Origin: Candidatus Zixiibacteriota bacterium
Lineage (GTDB): Bacteria > Desulfobacterota > Binatia > UBA9968
Length of the DNA stretch: 64,000 nt
Assembly: GCA_035574315.1 (NCBI GenBank)
Contig: DATLYW010000003.1
Location: forward strand, 1-64,000
Direction: 5' to 3'
This document shows, piece by piece, positions 25,885-35,110 of this stretch (within the stretch, counting starts at the first letter, position 1; each line of letters begins with the position of its first letter). A model generated the notes under the pieces. It had not been told where the DNA came from. It did not search any database and worked only from the letters and a program-made list of their open reading frames with translations. A program made the position numbers and the translations under genes.

Positions 25885-26931
25885 TCAATCGCCGAACTTG
25901 ATGTACTTGCCGATTTCCCGGGCGACGTCCGGCGGTTGACTGAGAACTTCGCGCACGATCTTGAGCGCTTCTTCCGCGCTCACGTAGTCGATGGGAAGCT
26001 TGCCCTTGGCGGCCTCCGCGAGCAGGTCCTTGTCCCTGAGCGCCGCGGCGAAGCCGTCGCGCAGCGTTTTCAGGGCATCGGCAGGGACCCCGGGAGGAGC
26101 GGCAAACGGCCGGTAGATCGCCTCGGGAGCCGAGCGCACCGCCATGAGCGCCTTTCCTTTCGGAGTGGTCGCGAGATCCTCGTCGACGGGGAGCTTCTCG
26201 ATCTCTGGCACCCGCACCCGGGTCCGGATCAGCGGCCGGACCAGCCCGTTGGTGATGTACGGCAGGATCGAGGCGTAAGAGCCTGCTCGACCGTCCACCT
26301 CCTTGCGTTCGATCGCGAGCATCACGTCGGCGCTCGACGAATAGCCCGAGACGAGCTTCAAGTTGAGCCCGGCGAACTCCTTGAGGAGCGCGGGAAAATC
26401 GTACGTGGAGCTTCCCGGTCCGGTGGCGCCGATGACGATCGGCTCCTTGGCTTTGCGCAAATCCGCGACCGTCTTGAACGGGAGGTCGGAGCGCAGGGCC
26501 AAAATCGCCGCATCGCTCGCCGCGCTGCCCAACCAGCTCAGCTTCGTCAGGTCGTACTTGACTCCCTCGACCCTCGTCAACTGCGCGATGACCAGCCCGT
26601 TGTTGAACGTCCCGATGGTCAGCCCGTCGGGCTTGGCGACGCTAAAGACATGATTGGCCGCGATGATACTGTTGGCGCCCGGCATGTTCTGGATGATCAC
26701 GGTCGGGTTTCCCGGCAGATGCCTGGGGAGATACTTCCCGATCAGCCTGGCGTAGCGGTCGTATCCCCCTCCGGGCTTGTATCCGACCACGACCGTCAGC
26801 GTCTTGCCTTCGTAGTAGCCCGCCGCAAAGGCGGTTTCGGGCCGGGACAACTGGAACGCGGAAACCGACGCGACGGCGGCGAGCCACGCCAACGCTCTCC
26901 ACACGCGCGCCGCGCTCTGCTTCTTCGTCAT
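25885..26931 (-). CDS. tctC: Tripartite tricarboxylate transporter periplasmic receptor TctC
   Basis: 348 residues with a signal peptide (about residues 1-36, ending 'ETAFAAG'). The mature N-terminus 'YYEGKTLTVVVGYKPGGGYD' and 'LPGNPTVIIQNMPGANSIIA' are typical of TctC/Bug receptors. The binding loops 'GATGPGSSTYDFPALLKEFA' and 'ERKEVDGRAGSY' follow. Bug receptors bind carboxylates through water-mediated contacts. GGAGG precedes the ATG and a promoter lies at 26962-26990, so this is the first gene of the tctCAB operon. Confidence 0.95.
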   Translation of the reverse strand: MTKKQSAARVWRALAWLAAVASVSAFQLSRPETAFAAGYYEGKTLTVVVGYKPGGGYDRYARLIGKYLPRHLPGNPTVIIQNMPGANSIIAANHVFSVAKPDGLTIGTFNNGLVIAQLTRVEGVKYDLTKLSWLGSAASDAAILALRSDLPFKTVADLRKAKEPIVIGATGPGSSTYDFPALLKEFAGLNLKLVSGYSSSADVMLAIERKEVDGRAGSYASILPYITNGLVRPLIRTRVRVPEIEKLPVDEDLATTPKGKALMAVRSAPEAIYRPFAAPPGVPADALKTLRDGFAAALRDKDLLAEAAKGKLPIDYVSAEEALKIVREVLSQPPDVAREIGKYIKFGD

Positions 26932-26961
26932 AGGAAACCTCCGGGGCTGCAGCCCGAAGGA

Positions 26962-26990
26962 CTAATAGCAGGCCGACCCCCGGGATTCAA
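26962..26990 (-). promoter_or_regulatory. Promoter of the tctCAB operon
   Basis: Minus-strand TTGAAT (26990-26985), 17-base spacer, TATTAG (26967-26962). Predicted leader of about 24 bases includes the GGAGG before tctC. Confidence 0.5.
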
Positions 26991-27121
26991 CTCCGCGCGG
27001 CTTCGACGAAATTGCGCGGCCAAGGGGCCCGGACGGCCGCGCTATGCGGCGAGGAGCCTCTCGCAGGTTCGTAACGCGGGTCGCGGCGACCGATTCGCCG
27101 CGTCGGCCGCGAACGCGACGT

Positions 27122-28387
27122 TCAGCGCCTGGCGGGAACCGGAGCGCTCAGCGGCTCGCGCTGTTCGCGCAGAGCCCACCGAATGAGCGGTCCGCTCGCC
27201 ACGGATGTCGCGATCGAGGTCACGACCAGAGCCACGAAGACCTTTTCATTGATCAGGGAGTACTCGAGTGCCAGGAAACCGAGAATCATTCCCATGGCTC
27301 CCTGGGGCATCAGCCCGAAAGCCACCGACAAGGCTTTGGGGCGTTTCATTCCCCCGAGCGCCGCGCCCAGGGAGCCGCCGAGGACCTTCCCGAGACAGGC
27401 GACGGCAAGCATCCCCGAAACCAGACCGACATCGAAGTGGCGGAGGAAATCCGCTCGGAGCCCCATGGAAGCAAAAAACAGCGGCGCAAAGAGATAGAGC
27501 ACGAATCCGCGCACCGTGTCCCTCGTATGGTTGGCGATTTCGCCGGTCTCCCCGATCATCACGCCCGCAAGAAAAGCGCCGAAAATGGCGTGCACCCCTA
27601 TCCACTGGGCAACAGCGGCGCACAAAAAGGTCGTGAGAACCGCCAAACCGAGGATGCCTTCGGCCGGAAAGCCGAGAGCGTGAAAAACCGAAAAGAGCCG
27701 TGCCATGAGCGTCCTTCCCGCTGTCAGGCAAAATGCGGCGAAGGTCAGGGTCATCGCCACGGCTCCCGCGATGGCCCCGGCCCCGCCGAATCCGCTGCCG
27801 AGCAGGCCCAGGATGATCGTGAAGAAAATCCAGCCGATGAGATCGTTGGCCACCGCCGCCCCGATGATGACCTGGCCTACGGGGGCCTTGAGCAAATTCA
27901 TGTCCATGAGCATCTTGGCCACCAGCGGAATGGCTGAAATCGACATCGCCACTGCCATGAACAGCGCAAAAAGCCATCGCTGCTCGGGCCTCACCAGATA
28001 GCTCTCGGGCAAAAGCAAGCCGAAAATCAAGCCGAGCGCGAAGGGGACGGCGATTCCGAAAACACTGGTCGTCGCGACCACGCGCCGCTCGTGCCTCAGC
28101 GTGGCGAGGTCGACTTCCGTACCCGCGGCCAGCAGCAAGAAAATGCTGCCGAGCCATGCGATCGTGCCCAGCATGTGGGTTTGAGAAGGAGGGAAAAGCA
28201 ATGCGGCCAGATCAGGGGCAAATGCGCCAAGAACCGACGGCCCGAGCAAAACTCCGGCCGCAATCTCGCCGACCACCGCAGCCTGCCGCACTGCCCGCAG
28301 GAAGCCGCCCAGGGCCAATGCTGCGGACAGCAGGATAAAAAGTTGAAAGAGAAACAGCGCGAAATCGTGCTCGGAAGGAAACGTCAT
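27122..28387 (-). CDS. Cation/proton antiporter, CPA2 (Kef/NapA-type) family
   Basis: 421 residues from ATG 28387, about 12-13 membrane helices. 'GEIAAGVLLGPSVLGAFAPD' near the N-terminus is the classical helix-2 signature of CPA2 exchangers, and 'VIIGAAVANDLIGWIFFTII' contains the paired Asn-Asp (ND) at the ion site, as in electroneutral Kef/CPA members. No C-terminal RCK/TrkA-N domain is present; the protein ends shortly after the last helix with a basic tail. It probably exchanges Na+ or K+ for H+. It lies 50 bases downstream of a 44-residue membrane ORF and a structured leader with a terminator, so its expression is probably controlled by attenuation. Confidence 0.92.
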   Translation of the reverse strand: MTFPSEHDFALFLFQLFILLSAALALGGFLRAVRQAAVVGEIAAGVLLGPSVLGAFAPDLAALLFPPSQTHMLGTIAWLGSIFLLLAAGTEVDLATLRHERRVVATTSVFGIAVPFALGLIFGLLLPESYLVRPEQRWLFALFMAVAMSISAIPLVAKMLMDMNLLKAPVGQVIIGAAVANDLIGWIFFTIILGLLGSGFGGAGAIAGAVAMTLTFAAFCLTAGRTLMARLFSVFHALGFPAEGILGLAVLTTFLCAAVAQWIGVHAIFGAFLAGVMIGETGEIANHTRDTVRGFVLYLFAPLFFASMGLRADFLRHFDVGLVSGMLAVACLGKVLGGSLGAALGGMKRPKALSVAFGLMPQGAMGMILGFLALEYSLINEKVFVALVVTSIATSVASGPLIRWALREQREPLSAPVPARR

Positions 28388-28437
28388 CGACGCGCCTTCG
28401 CTGTCTCCCCGCGCTGCCGGGAGGTTATCGACGCCGA

Positions 28438-28572
28438 TTAGCTTTCGGCGGCGGAAGTTTCTTGACGGCGGCCCCTCTTGAGCTTGGTTTTCAGGGAGCC
28501 GATCGCCAGGTTCAGGCAAAACCAGATCACTCCCGCGCCAACGATCCAAAGTAACGGTTCCCAGCGCCCCAC
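28438..28572 (-). CDS. 44-residue single-pass membrane protein upstream of the antiporter
   Basis: GTG start at 28572 with AAAGGAGG at 28586-28579, six bases away, one of the best ribosome sites in the window; stop TAA at 28438. The product begins VGRWEPLLWIVGAGVIW, has a single helix over about residues 6-26 and a basic tail 'KTKLKRGRRQETSAAES', so the C-terminus should face the cytoplasm. It sits between an intrinsic terminator and the antiporter, in the same transcription unit. I do not recognise a family. It could be a small subunit or regulator of the antiporter, or a translated leader peptide. Confidence 0.65.
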   Translation of the reverse strand: MGRWEPLLWIVGAGVIWFCLNLAIGSLKTKLKRGRRQETSAAES

Positions 28573-28589
28573 GGCTGTCCTCCTTTCCC

Positions 28590-28630
28590 AAAAAAAAAAG
28601 CCAGCATCAACCCAGAAGGTTGAGCTGGCT
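28590..28630 (-). terminator. Intrinsic terminator in the leader of the antiporter operon
   Basis: Minus-strand AGCCAGC-TCAACC (28630-28618) pairs with GGTTGA-(T)-GCTGGCT (28612-28599) around a TTCTG loop, followed by ten T (28599-28590). It lies 18 bases before the start of the 44-residue ORF and must be read through for the operon to be expressed. Confidence 0.9.
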
Positions 28631-28778
28631 TGCGCAACAGCGAGCGCTCCCGAACGAGAGCGCCTTCTGTTCCGCCTACCGGCTGGTTGTCTCAAAACCC
28701 GGGCTCGCGGCTTCGGCCTGCGGGCGACCGGATCGCCCCGCAAGCAAAGCCCACAACCGTTCGCAACGCGCCCGGAAC
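28590..28778 (-). ncRNA. Structured leader RNA / candidate riboswitch-type attenuator
   Basis: From the predicted +1 (28778) to the terminator T-run is 189 bases with no gene. The 5' end GTTCCG (28778-28773) can close on CGGAAC (28674-28669); within it GGTTGT (28758-28753) pairs with ACAACC (28690-28685), GGGCT (28752-28748) with AGCCC (28705-28701), and TGCGGGGCGA/TCGCCCGCA forms an apical hairpin (28742-28719). A separate GCGCTC/GAGCGC hairpin (28663-28644) precedes the terminator. GGTTG..GGCT (28758-28748) could pair instead with AGCC....CAACC (28630-28618), the 5' arm of the terminator, giving an antiterminator. The class is not identified; it could also be a free small RNA. Confidence 0.6.
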
Positions 28779-28784
28779 TGACTC

Positions 28785-28809
28785 TATATAGGATGCCTTC
28801 GCCGGGGAG

Positions 28810-28813
<4 letters not shown>
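28785..28813 (-). promoter_or_regulatory. Strong sigma70-type promoter of the leader RNA/antiporter unit
   Basis: Minus-strand TTGACT (28813-28808; 5 of 6), 17-base spacer, TATATA (28790-28785; 5 of 6 core match). The -35 box overlaps the stop codon of the upstream MpsC-family gene. Expected start near 28778. Confidence 0.75.
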
Positions 28814-30511
<1,698 letters not shown>

Positions 30512-30570
30512 GCGTCGTCGCAGGCCGCTCCGCTGGCCCGGGCCGTCCGGGGAATCGGCCGGCGATCGGC

Positions 30571-30599
30571 TTGCAGTTTGCGCTGTTTCTTTCTATAAG
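30571..30599 (+). promoter_or_regulatory. Promoter of the coxS-coxM-coxG-like operon
   Basis: TTGCAG (30571-30576), 17-base spacer, TATAAG (30594-30599; 5 of 6). Leader of about 43 bases ends with GAAAGGAAC before the first gene. Confidence 0.6.
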
Positions 30600-30648
30600 A
30601 GCGGATGTCCATCCCGCTCCGGAACACCATCACGTGAAAGGAACCGCG

Positions 30649-31116
30649 ATGAAAAAGAACATTAAGTTCCGCGTCAACGGAAAGAGGGTCGAGCTGGAGG
30701 TTCCGACCAACCGCCTGTTGATCGACTGCCTGCGCTACGACCTCGGGCTCACGGGCACCAAGGAAGGGTGCAGCGTGGGCGTGTGTGGCGCGTGCACCGT
30801 ACTCATGGACGGCGACATGATCAGCTCCTGCCTGACGCTCGCGGTGTTCGCGGACGGCCACGAGATCACCACGGTCGAGGGTCTGGCCAAGAACGGCGAG
30901 CTGCACCCGGTGCAGAAGAGCTTTATCCAGTACGGCGGTTTCCAGTGCGGGATCTGCACCCCGGGCCAGGTGGTCGCGGCCAAGGCGCTTCTGGACCACA
31001 ACCCCAGACCGACCGAGGAAGAGATCAAGGACTGGATGATGGGTAATCTCTGCCGCTGCACGGGCTACTACAAGATCATCGAATCGATCCAGCGAGCGCA
31101 CGAATTCGCCAAATAA
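30649..31116 (+). CDS. coxS: [2Fe-2S] small subunit, CO dehydrogenase / xanthine dehydrogenase family
   Basis: 155 residues. The plant-type ferredoxin cluster is 'CSVGVCGACTVLMDG' plus 'SSCLTLA', and the second, helical-domain cluster is 'FQCGICTPGQV' with 'NLCRCTGYYKII'. This is the electron-transfer subunit of molybdenum hydroxylases such as aerobic CO dehydrogenase, xanthine dehydrogenase or aldehyde oxidases. ATG 30649 follows GAAAGGAAC. It is followed within 15 bases by the FAD subunit. The gene name marks the family only; the substrate is unknown because the catalytic subunit is missing. Confidence 0.92.
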   Translation: MKKNIKFRVNGKRVELEVPTNRLLIDCLRYDLGLTGTKEGCSVGVCGACTVLMDGDMISSCLTLAVFADGHEITTVEGLAKNGELHPVQKSFIQYGGFQCGICTPGQVVAAKALLDHNPRPTEEEIKDWMMGNLCRCTGYYKIIESIQRAHEFAK

Positions 31117-31130
31117 CGGGACCAACGGCC

Positions 31131-32072
31131 ATGATTCCATTTGAATACCGCACCCCGAAGAACCTCAAGGAAGTCCACGCCGCTCTGAAGGAGTTCGGGA
31201 GCGACGCCAAGCTGATCGCCGGCGGCACGGCGCTGATCATCATGATGAAGCAGCGCCTGGTCAGGCCGGCCTGCCTGATCAGCCTGCGGTCGGTCCGGGG
31301 GTACAACGGCATCGAGGCGAGCAACGGCGGGCTGCGCATCGGCGGCCTGGCTACGCACCGTGACGTCGAGACCTCTCCGCTCGTGCGGCGGCGCTGGCCG
31401 GTGCTGGCCGAAACTTACCATCACGTCGCCACCCTGCGCGTGCGCAACATGGCGACGGTGGGCGGCGGGCTGGCGCATGCCGATCCGAACCAGGATCCCC
31501 CCCCGACCCTGATCGCCCTCGGCGCGACGGTCAAGGCGACCTCCGCCTCCGGGAGCCGCGTGATCCCGCTCGATCAGTTCTTCACGGACTACTATGAAAC
31601 CGTGTTGAACCCCGATGAGATCATCACGGAAGTGAGCATCCCCAGGCTCCCGCCCAACAGCGGCGCGGCGTATCTGAAGTTCCTGCCCCGCACCGCCGAC
31701 GACTACGCCACGGTTTCGGCCGCCGCGCTCTTGACGCTGGACAAGACCGGAAAGACGATCGCCGACGCGCGCATTGCGCTGGGGAGCGCCGGCAACACTC
31801 CGATTCGCGCCACCGAGGCGGAAGCGGTGCTGCGCGGGCAGCCGGTCAAGCCGGAGGCCTTCGCCGAGGCCGCGGAAAAGGCGAAGGCGGCCGCGGACCC
31901 GGTGAGCGATTTTCGGGGCTCGGCCGGATACAAGAAGGAGATGGCCGGGGTTTTCGTGCGCCGCGCCCTGGAAAAGGCGCTGGCCGCCATCCGGGAAGCC
32001 GCGCGGAGCAAGCCCGCCCGCAAGGCCGTCAAAGCGATCAGGAAAGCAACCACGAAAGGAAAGAAGCGGTGA
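31131..32072 (+). CDS. coxM: FAD-binding medium subunit, CO dehydrogenase / xanthine dehydrogenase family
   Basis: 313 residues. FAD-binding motifs 'LIAGGTALIIMMK' (about residues 33-45) and 'TVGGGLAHADPNQDPPP' (about residues 108-124) are those of the medium (M) subunit of molybdenum hydroxylases. 'FLPRTADDYATVSAAALLTL' begins the C-terminal CO_deh_flav_C domain. An extra Lys/Ala-rich tail of about 25 residues ('KPARKAVKAIRKATTKGKKR') extends past the usual end and looks like a basic appendage. Its stop overlaps the start of the SRPBCC gene. Electrons would pass from the missing large subunit through coxS to this FAD. Confidence 0.92.
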   Translation: MIPFEYRTPKNLKEVHAALKEFGSDAKLIAGGTALIIMMKQRLVRPACLISLRSVRGYNGIEASNGGLRIGGLATHRDVETSPLVRRRWPVLAETYHHVATLRVRNMATVGGGLAHADPNQDPPPTLIALGATVKATSASGSRVIPLDQFFTDYYETVLNPDEIITEVSIPRLPPNSGAAYLKFLPRTADDYATVSAAALLTLDKTGKTIADARIALGSAGNTPIRATEAEAVLRGQPVKPEAFAEAAEKAKAAADPVSDFRGSAGYKKEMAGVFVRRALEKALAAIREAARSKPARKAVKAIRKATTKGKKR

Positions 32073-32521
32073 AATTCAACCAGAGCGCCCAGATCCCCGT
32101 CGCCCGCGAGCCTCTATGGGAATTCCTCATGGACGTGCCGCGCGTGGCGCAATCGCTTCCGGGCGTGGAGTCGGTGACCAAGATCGACGACACCACGTAC
32201 GAAGGTAACCTGAAGGTCCGGGTGGGGCCGATTGCGCTCAACCTGCAGGGTAAGATCGTCGTCGAAGAGCGCGACAAGGCCAACTGGCGCGCCGCGTTGC
32301 GGGCCGAGGCGAAGGACCGGATGGCGGCGGGCGCCGTCAACGGCCGCACCCGCATGACGCTCAAGGAGATCGGGGCCTCTCAGACCGAGCTGCTGGTCGA
32401 AACCGACGTCAACATCCTCGGGAAGATCGGGGAATTCGGGCAGCCGATCATCCGCCGCAAAGCGGACGCGATGCTCAAGGAATTCGTCGAGAACATCAAG
32501 AAGCAGCTAACCGCGCAGTAG
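32069..32521 (+). CDS. coxG: CoxG-like SRPBCC family protein
   Basis: 150 residues from GTG 32069, overlapping the medium-subunit stop by four bases. The START/SRPBCC fold of the CoxG family is recognised by 'VPREPLW'-like 'VAREPLWEFLMDVPRVAQSL' then 'PGVESVTKIDDTTYEGNLKV' and 'AGAVNGRTRMTLKEI'. In Oligotropha CoxG helps anchor or assemble CO dehydrogenase at the membrane. There is no large-subunit gene before or after; the next gene is convergent and overlaps its 3' end by 15 bases. Confidence 0.9.
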   Translation: MKFNQSAQIPVAREPLWEFLMDVPRVAQSLPGVESVTKIDDTTYEGNLKVRVGPIALNLQGKIVVEERDKANWRAALRAEAKDRMAAGAVNGRTRMTLKEIGASQTELLVETDVNILGKIGEFGQPIIRRKADAMLKEFVENIKKQLTAQ

Positions 32522-33352
32522 CCCCCCGTCGCGGCCGGCCTCGCCGGCCTCGGCGCTCTCGCGGGCCGCCTCGTCGCCAACCGGCTGCCCCAGCACGCGC
32601 GCATAGCAATCTTCCGCCAGCTGCTTGCGGCCGGCGGAATTGTCGGGATAGCGAAAGCACTCCACCGCCGGCTGGATCGTGACCAGGGCCTCCACGCTCC
32701 GCGCCGCCATCAGCCGCCAGAAGTGGCTGATGAAATCCATGTCGCCGTACCAGTAGACCAGATCCCGGTTGGCGGCGGTGACAGGCCGATCCTCGATCGA
32801 CTTGTAGACCAGCGTCACCGGCACAATGACGCAGCGCGCCCGCAACGGCCCTGCCAGCGGCGCCGTCTGGAAGCGCAGCATGCGGTCTCCGTTGGTCGAG
32901 GTACCCTCAGGAAAAAGCAGGACGTTGGCCTCCTGCTTGAGCTTGCGGGTGATCTCTTCGACCACTCCCGAGATCTTCTGCCTGTGCTGTCGGTCGATGA
33001 AAATCGCGCCGCAGAGCTGGTTCCACAGGCCGATGATCGGCCAGCGTTTGACCTCCTTCTTGGTCACGTAAACCACGGGGAAGATGCTGCCGAGCACGAT
33101 GCCGTCGACGTAGCTCAAGTGGTTGCTGATGATCACGTAACCGCCCCGCTCCAGCCGCCCTTCGTTCCCGAGCACCGTGACCTTGATGTTCAGGATGAAC
33201 CGCAGGAGCAACGTGAAGCTGCGCACCAGGCGGCTGACGATCTTCCAGCGATTGGGGATTCGCAGGACGCTGATCCAGAAATGCGCCCAGGCGACCAGCG
33301 CGAAGAAGAACGCCCAGAGGGAAAGAACCGCGAAGAGCTTTACCCAGCGCAT
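32507..33352 (-). CDS. olsA: Lysophospholipid / lyso-ornithine lipid O-acyltransferase (PlsC family)
   Basis: 281 residues with an N-terminal membrane anchor (about residues 8-30). The acyltransferase motif I is 'NHLSYVDGIV' (H-x4-D, about residues 78-87), motif II/III includes 'IFIDRQHR' and 'LFPEGTSTNGD' (about residues 143-153). PlsC enzymes acylate lysophosphatidate; OlsA acylates lyso-ornithine lipid. Position directly after an OlsB-like acyltransferase (six bases) favours the latter, making a two-gene ornithine-lipid operon. The C-terminus overlaps the convergent coxG-like gene. Confidence 0.82.
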   Translation of the reverse strand: MRWVKLFAVLSLWAFFFALVAWAHFWISVLRIPNRWKIVSRLVRSFTLLLRFILNIKVTVLGNEGRLERGGYVIISNHLSYVDGIVLGSIFPVVYVTKKEVKRWPIIGLWNQLCGAIFIDRQHRQKISGVVEEITRKLKQEANVLLFPEGTSTNGDRMLRFQTAPLAGPLRARCVIVPVTLVYKSIEDRPVTAANRDLVYWYGDMDFISHFWRLMAARSVEALVTIQPAVECFRYPDNSAGRKQLAEDCYARVLGQPVGDEAARESAEAGEAGRDGGLLRG

Positions 33353-33358
33353 CGCTCG

Positions 33359-34102
33359 CTACGCTCCGACGCCGATCCGGCGAAGATAATCGCCCTGCAG
33401 GCTGCCGATGTCGAGGAGCAGGAAGAAATCCGTGGTCCCGAACTCCGCATCAAGAGCGGGCGGCCCGCAGACCACGGCCCCGAGCCGTAAATAGCCCTTG
33501 ATCAGGCTGGGAAGCTTGAGGAAAAGCCCTTGCTCCTCGGCGATCTCGACGTCTTCCCTGAGGTTTTCGAAACGGCAGGAGGGAAGCGGCTGGACGCGAA
33601 ACCGCTCCGGCGCGTAGTGATCGCGCTTGAGCAACGCGTAAATTTCGCTCACCTGCTGCGGGTCGGCGGTGTAAAGACTCGCGCAGCCGAACAGGAACCG
33701 CACGTGATTCCGCCTGACGTAATCCCCGATGGTCTCCCACATGAGCGGGATCAAGGAGCGATCGCGAAAATCCTTGCGGGCGCAGGTTCGCCCGAGCTCG
33801 AGCAGCTCGCCGCCGAGCTTCTTAATGTTCGAGAGGTCGAATTCTTTTTCCGAATAGAAACCGATGTGCCGTCGCGCCTGCGACCCGAGAAGCAAGCGGT
33901 AAGTTCCGATCACCTCCCGGCCCGCGGGCTCGCGCACGATCAAGTGCTCGCAGAAACGGTCGAACTCGTCGACGTCCAGACCGGACGCGTAAGAGGACTT
34001 GAGTCCTCTGCCCATCTCCAGGTTGAACACCTCGAACCTCAACCGTTGCGCCTCGCGGACCGCGCCCGGGTCGGTGGTGATGGTAATGTCGAAATCGGGC
34101 AT
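33359..34102 (-). CDS. olsB: OlsB-like GNAT acyltransferase (ornithine N-acyltransferase family)
   Basis: 247 residues. The Acetyltransf_5 / autoinducer-synthase-like fold is seen in 'VREAQRLRFEVFNLEMG', 'DEFDRFCEHLIVREPAGREV', 'IGTYRLLLGSQARRHIGFYS' and 'LLELGRTCARKDFRDRSLIP'. OlsB transfers a 3-hydroxyacyl group from ACP to the alpha-amino group of ornithine, the first step to phosphorus-free ornithine lipids. The C-terminal half 'GCASLYTADPQQVSEIYALL' and 'PSLIKGYLRLGAVVCGPPAL' matches the family. Together with the downstream PlsC-type gene it suggests envelope remodelling under phosphate limitation. Substrate remains inferred. Confidence 0.82.
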   Translation of the reverse strand: MPDFDITITTDPGAVREAQRLRFEVFNLEMGRGLKSSYASGLDVDEFDRFCEHLIVREPAGREVIGTYRLLLGSQARRHIGFYSEKEFDLSNIKKLGGELLELGRTCARKDFRDRSLIPLMWETIGDYVRRNHVRFLFGCASLYTADPQQVSEIYALLKRDHYAPERFRVQPLPSCRFENLREDVEIAEEQGLFLKLPSLIKGYLRLGAVVCGPPALDAEFGTTDFFLLLDIGSLQGDYLRRIGVGA

Positions 34103-34335
34103 CCGAAAAAGGACTGTCAGCGGGTTCGTCGGTACGGAGACGTCGCACCCGGCCCGCTCGGGCCGAGACCTCCTGGCCGCAGCGCTTGGCGGCGGCTCAT
34201 TCGTTCAAAAGTCCAGGGTAAAAACGAGAAACCCGGGAACCAGAAGCCGCAAACTATCCTTCCGTGGCGGTTCACCTGTCGATTCAGCTCCTTCAAATAA
34301 CACAGCGCCCTCGCTTTTGGAACGCTGCAGCGGAG

Positions 34336-35097
34336 TCAGCCGTGCGTCCAGCGGGGTTTTCGCTTTTCCAGGAAAGCCTGCACTCCTTCTTCGACGTCCC
34401 GGGTCCGAAGCAGGTCGTCGCGGTAAATCTCCTCGGCGCGCCGGAGGGCGGCCGAAAAGTCGCGCTGCGACAGCTCGCGCAACCCCTTGAGCGTGATGCG
34501 GAGAACCGCGCTGCTCTTTTCCAGCAGCTCCGTCAGCAGCGCTTCCAACCCGCTCCCGAGCTCGGCGGGAGGGTAGACGCGGCTGACGAGCCCCATCGCG
34601 TGGGCCTCCCGCGCCGAGAAGCGCCGTCCGGTGAGGATCATCTCGGCTGCCCGGCGATAGCCGATCAATGCGGAAAAGCACGCTAGCGCCACCGGCGGAT
34701 AGCAGCCGACGTCGATCTCCGGGGTGGCAAAGACGCTGTCCTCGGAGGCGATCACCAGGTCGCACGCCATGGCGAGCTCGCAGCCGCCGCCGAGGCAGAG
34801 CCCCCGCACCGCGGCCAACGTCACCTGCGGCAGGCTCCACAGCCGGCGGATCACACCGTGGACCGTCTCCAGCATCTCGGGCACCTTTTCCTTGACGTGG
34901 TCTCGAACGTCCACGCCCGCCGAAAACGCCCGCTCCCCCGCTCCCCGCAGCACGACCACGTCCAGGGACGGCTCGCGCGCCGCCGAGGCGAGAGCCCGAT
35001 CCAGCTCCCGGAGCGTTTCGAGGTCCAGAACGTTGAGCGGTGGCCGATCGACCGAAACGACGGCCACGCGCTCTCTCCTTTCCAGCCCGACTGCCAT
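34336..35097 (-). CDS. Enoyl-CoA hydratase/isomerase family protein (cyclohexadienoyl-CoA hydratase-like)
   Basis: 253 residues from ATG 35097 (a GTG at 35106 is also possible). The crotonase fold shows 'DRPPLNVLDLETLRELDRAL', the oxyanion-hole segment 'AFSAGVDVRDHVKEKVPEML' and 'LCLGGGCELAMACDLVIASE'. 'FATPEIDVGCYPPVALACF' replaces the usual 'PE..LG..P'. The 'GVDVRDH' and 'GCYPP' features are often annotated as cyclohexa-1,5-diene-carbonyl-CoA hydratase in anaerobic benzoate degraders, but the identity is uncertain. It overlaps no gene and is followed closely by the MFS gene upstream (13 bases), so the pair is probably co-transcribed. Confidence 0.85.
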   Translation of the reverse strand: MAVGLERRERVAVVSVDRPPLNVLDLETLRELDRALASAAREPSLDVVVLRGAGERAFSAGVDVRDHVKEKVPEMLETVHGVIRRLWSLPQVTLAAVRGLCLGGGCELAMACDLVIASEDSVFATPEIDVGCYPPVALACFSALIGYRRAAEMILTGRRFSAREAHAMGLVSRVYPPAELGSGLEALLTELLEKSSAVLRITLKGLRELSQRDFSAALRRAEEIYRDDLLRTRDVEEGVQAFLEKRKPRWTHG

Positions 35098-35110
35098 GCG
35101 TTCCACTCAA

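Noticed and set aside
28590..28778. 6S RNA (ssrS) as identity of the leader
   Set aside because: The closing helix and rod-like pairing are loosely similar, but I see no convincing open-complex-like central bubble, and the terminator followed at once by an operon with a Shine-Dalgarno fits a cis-acting leader better. Not excluded without a covariance-model search.
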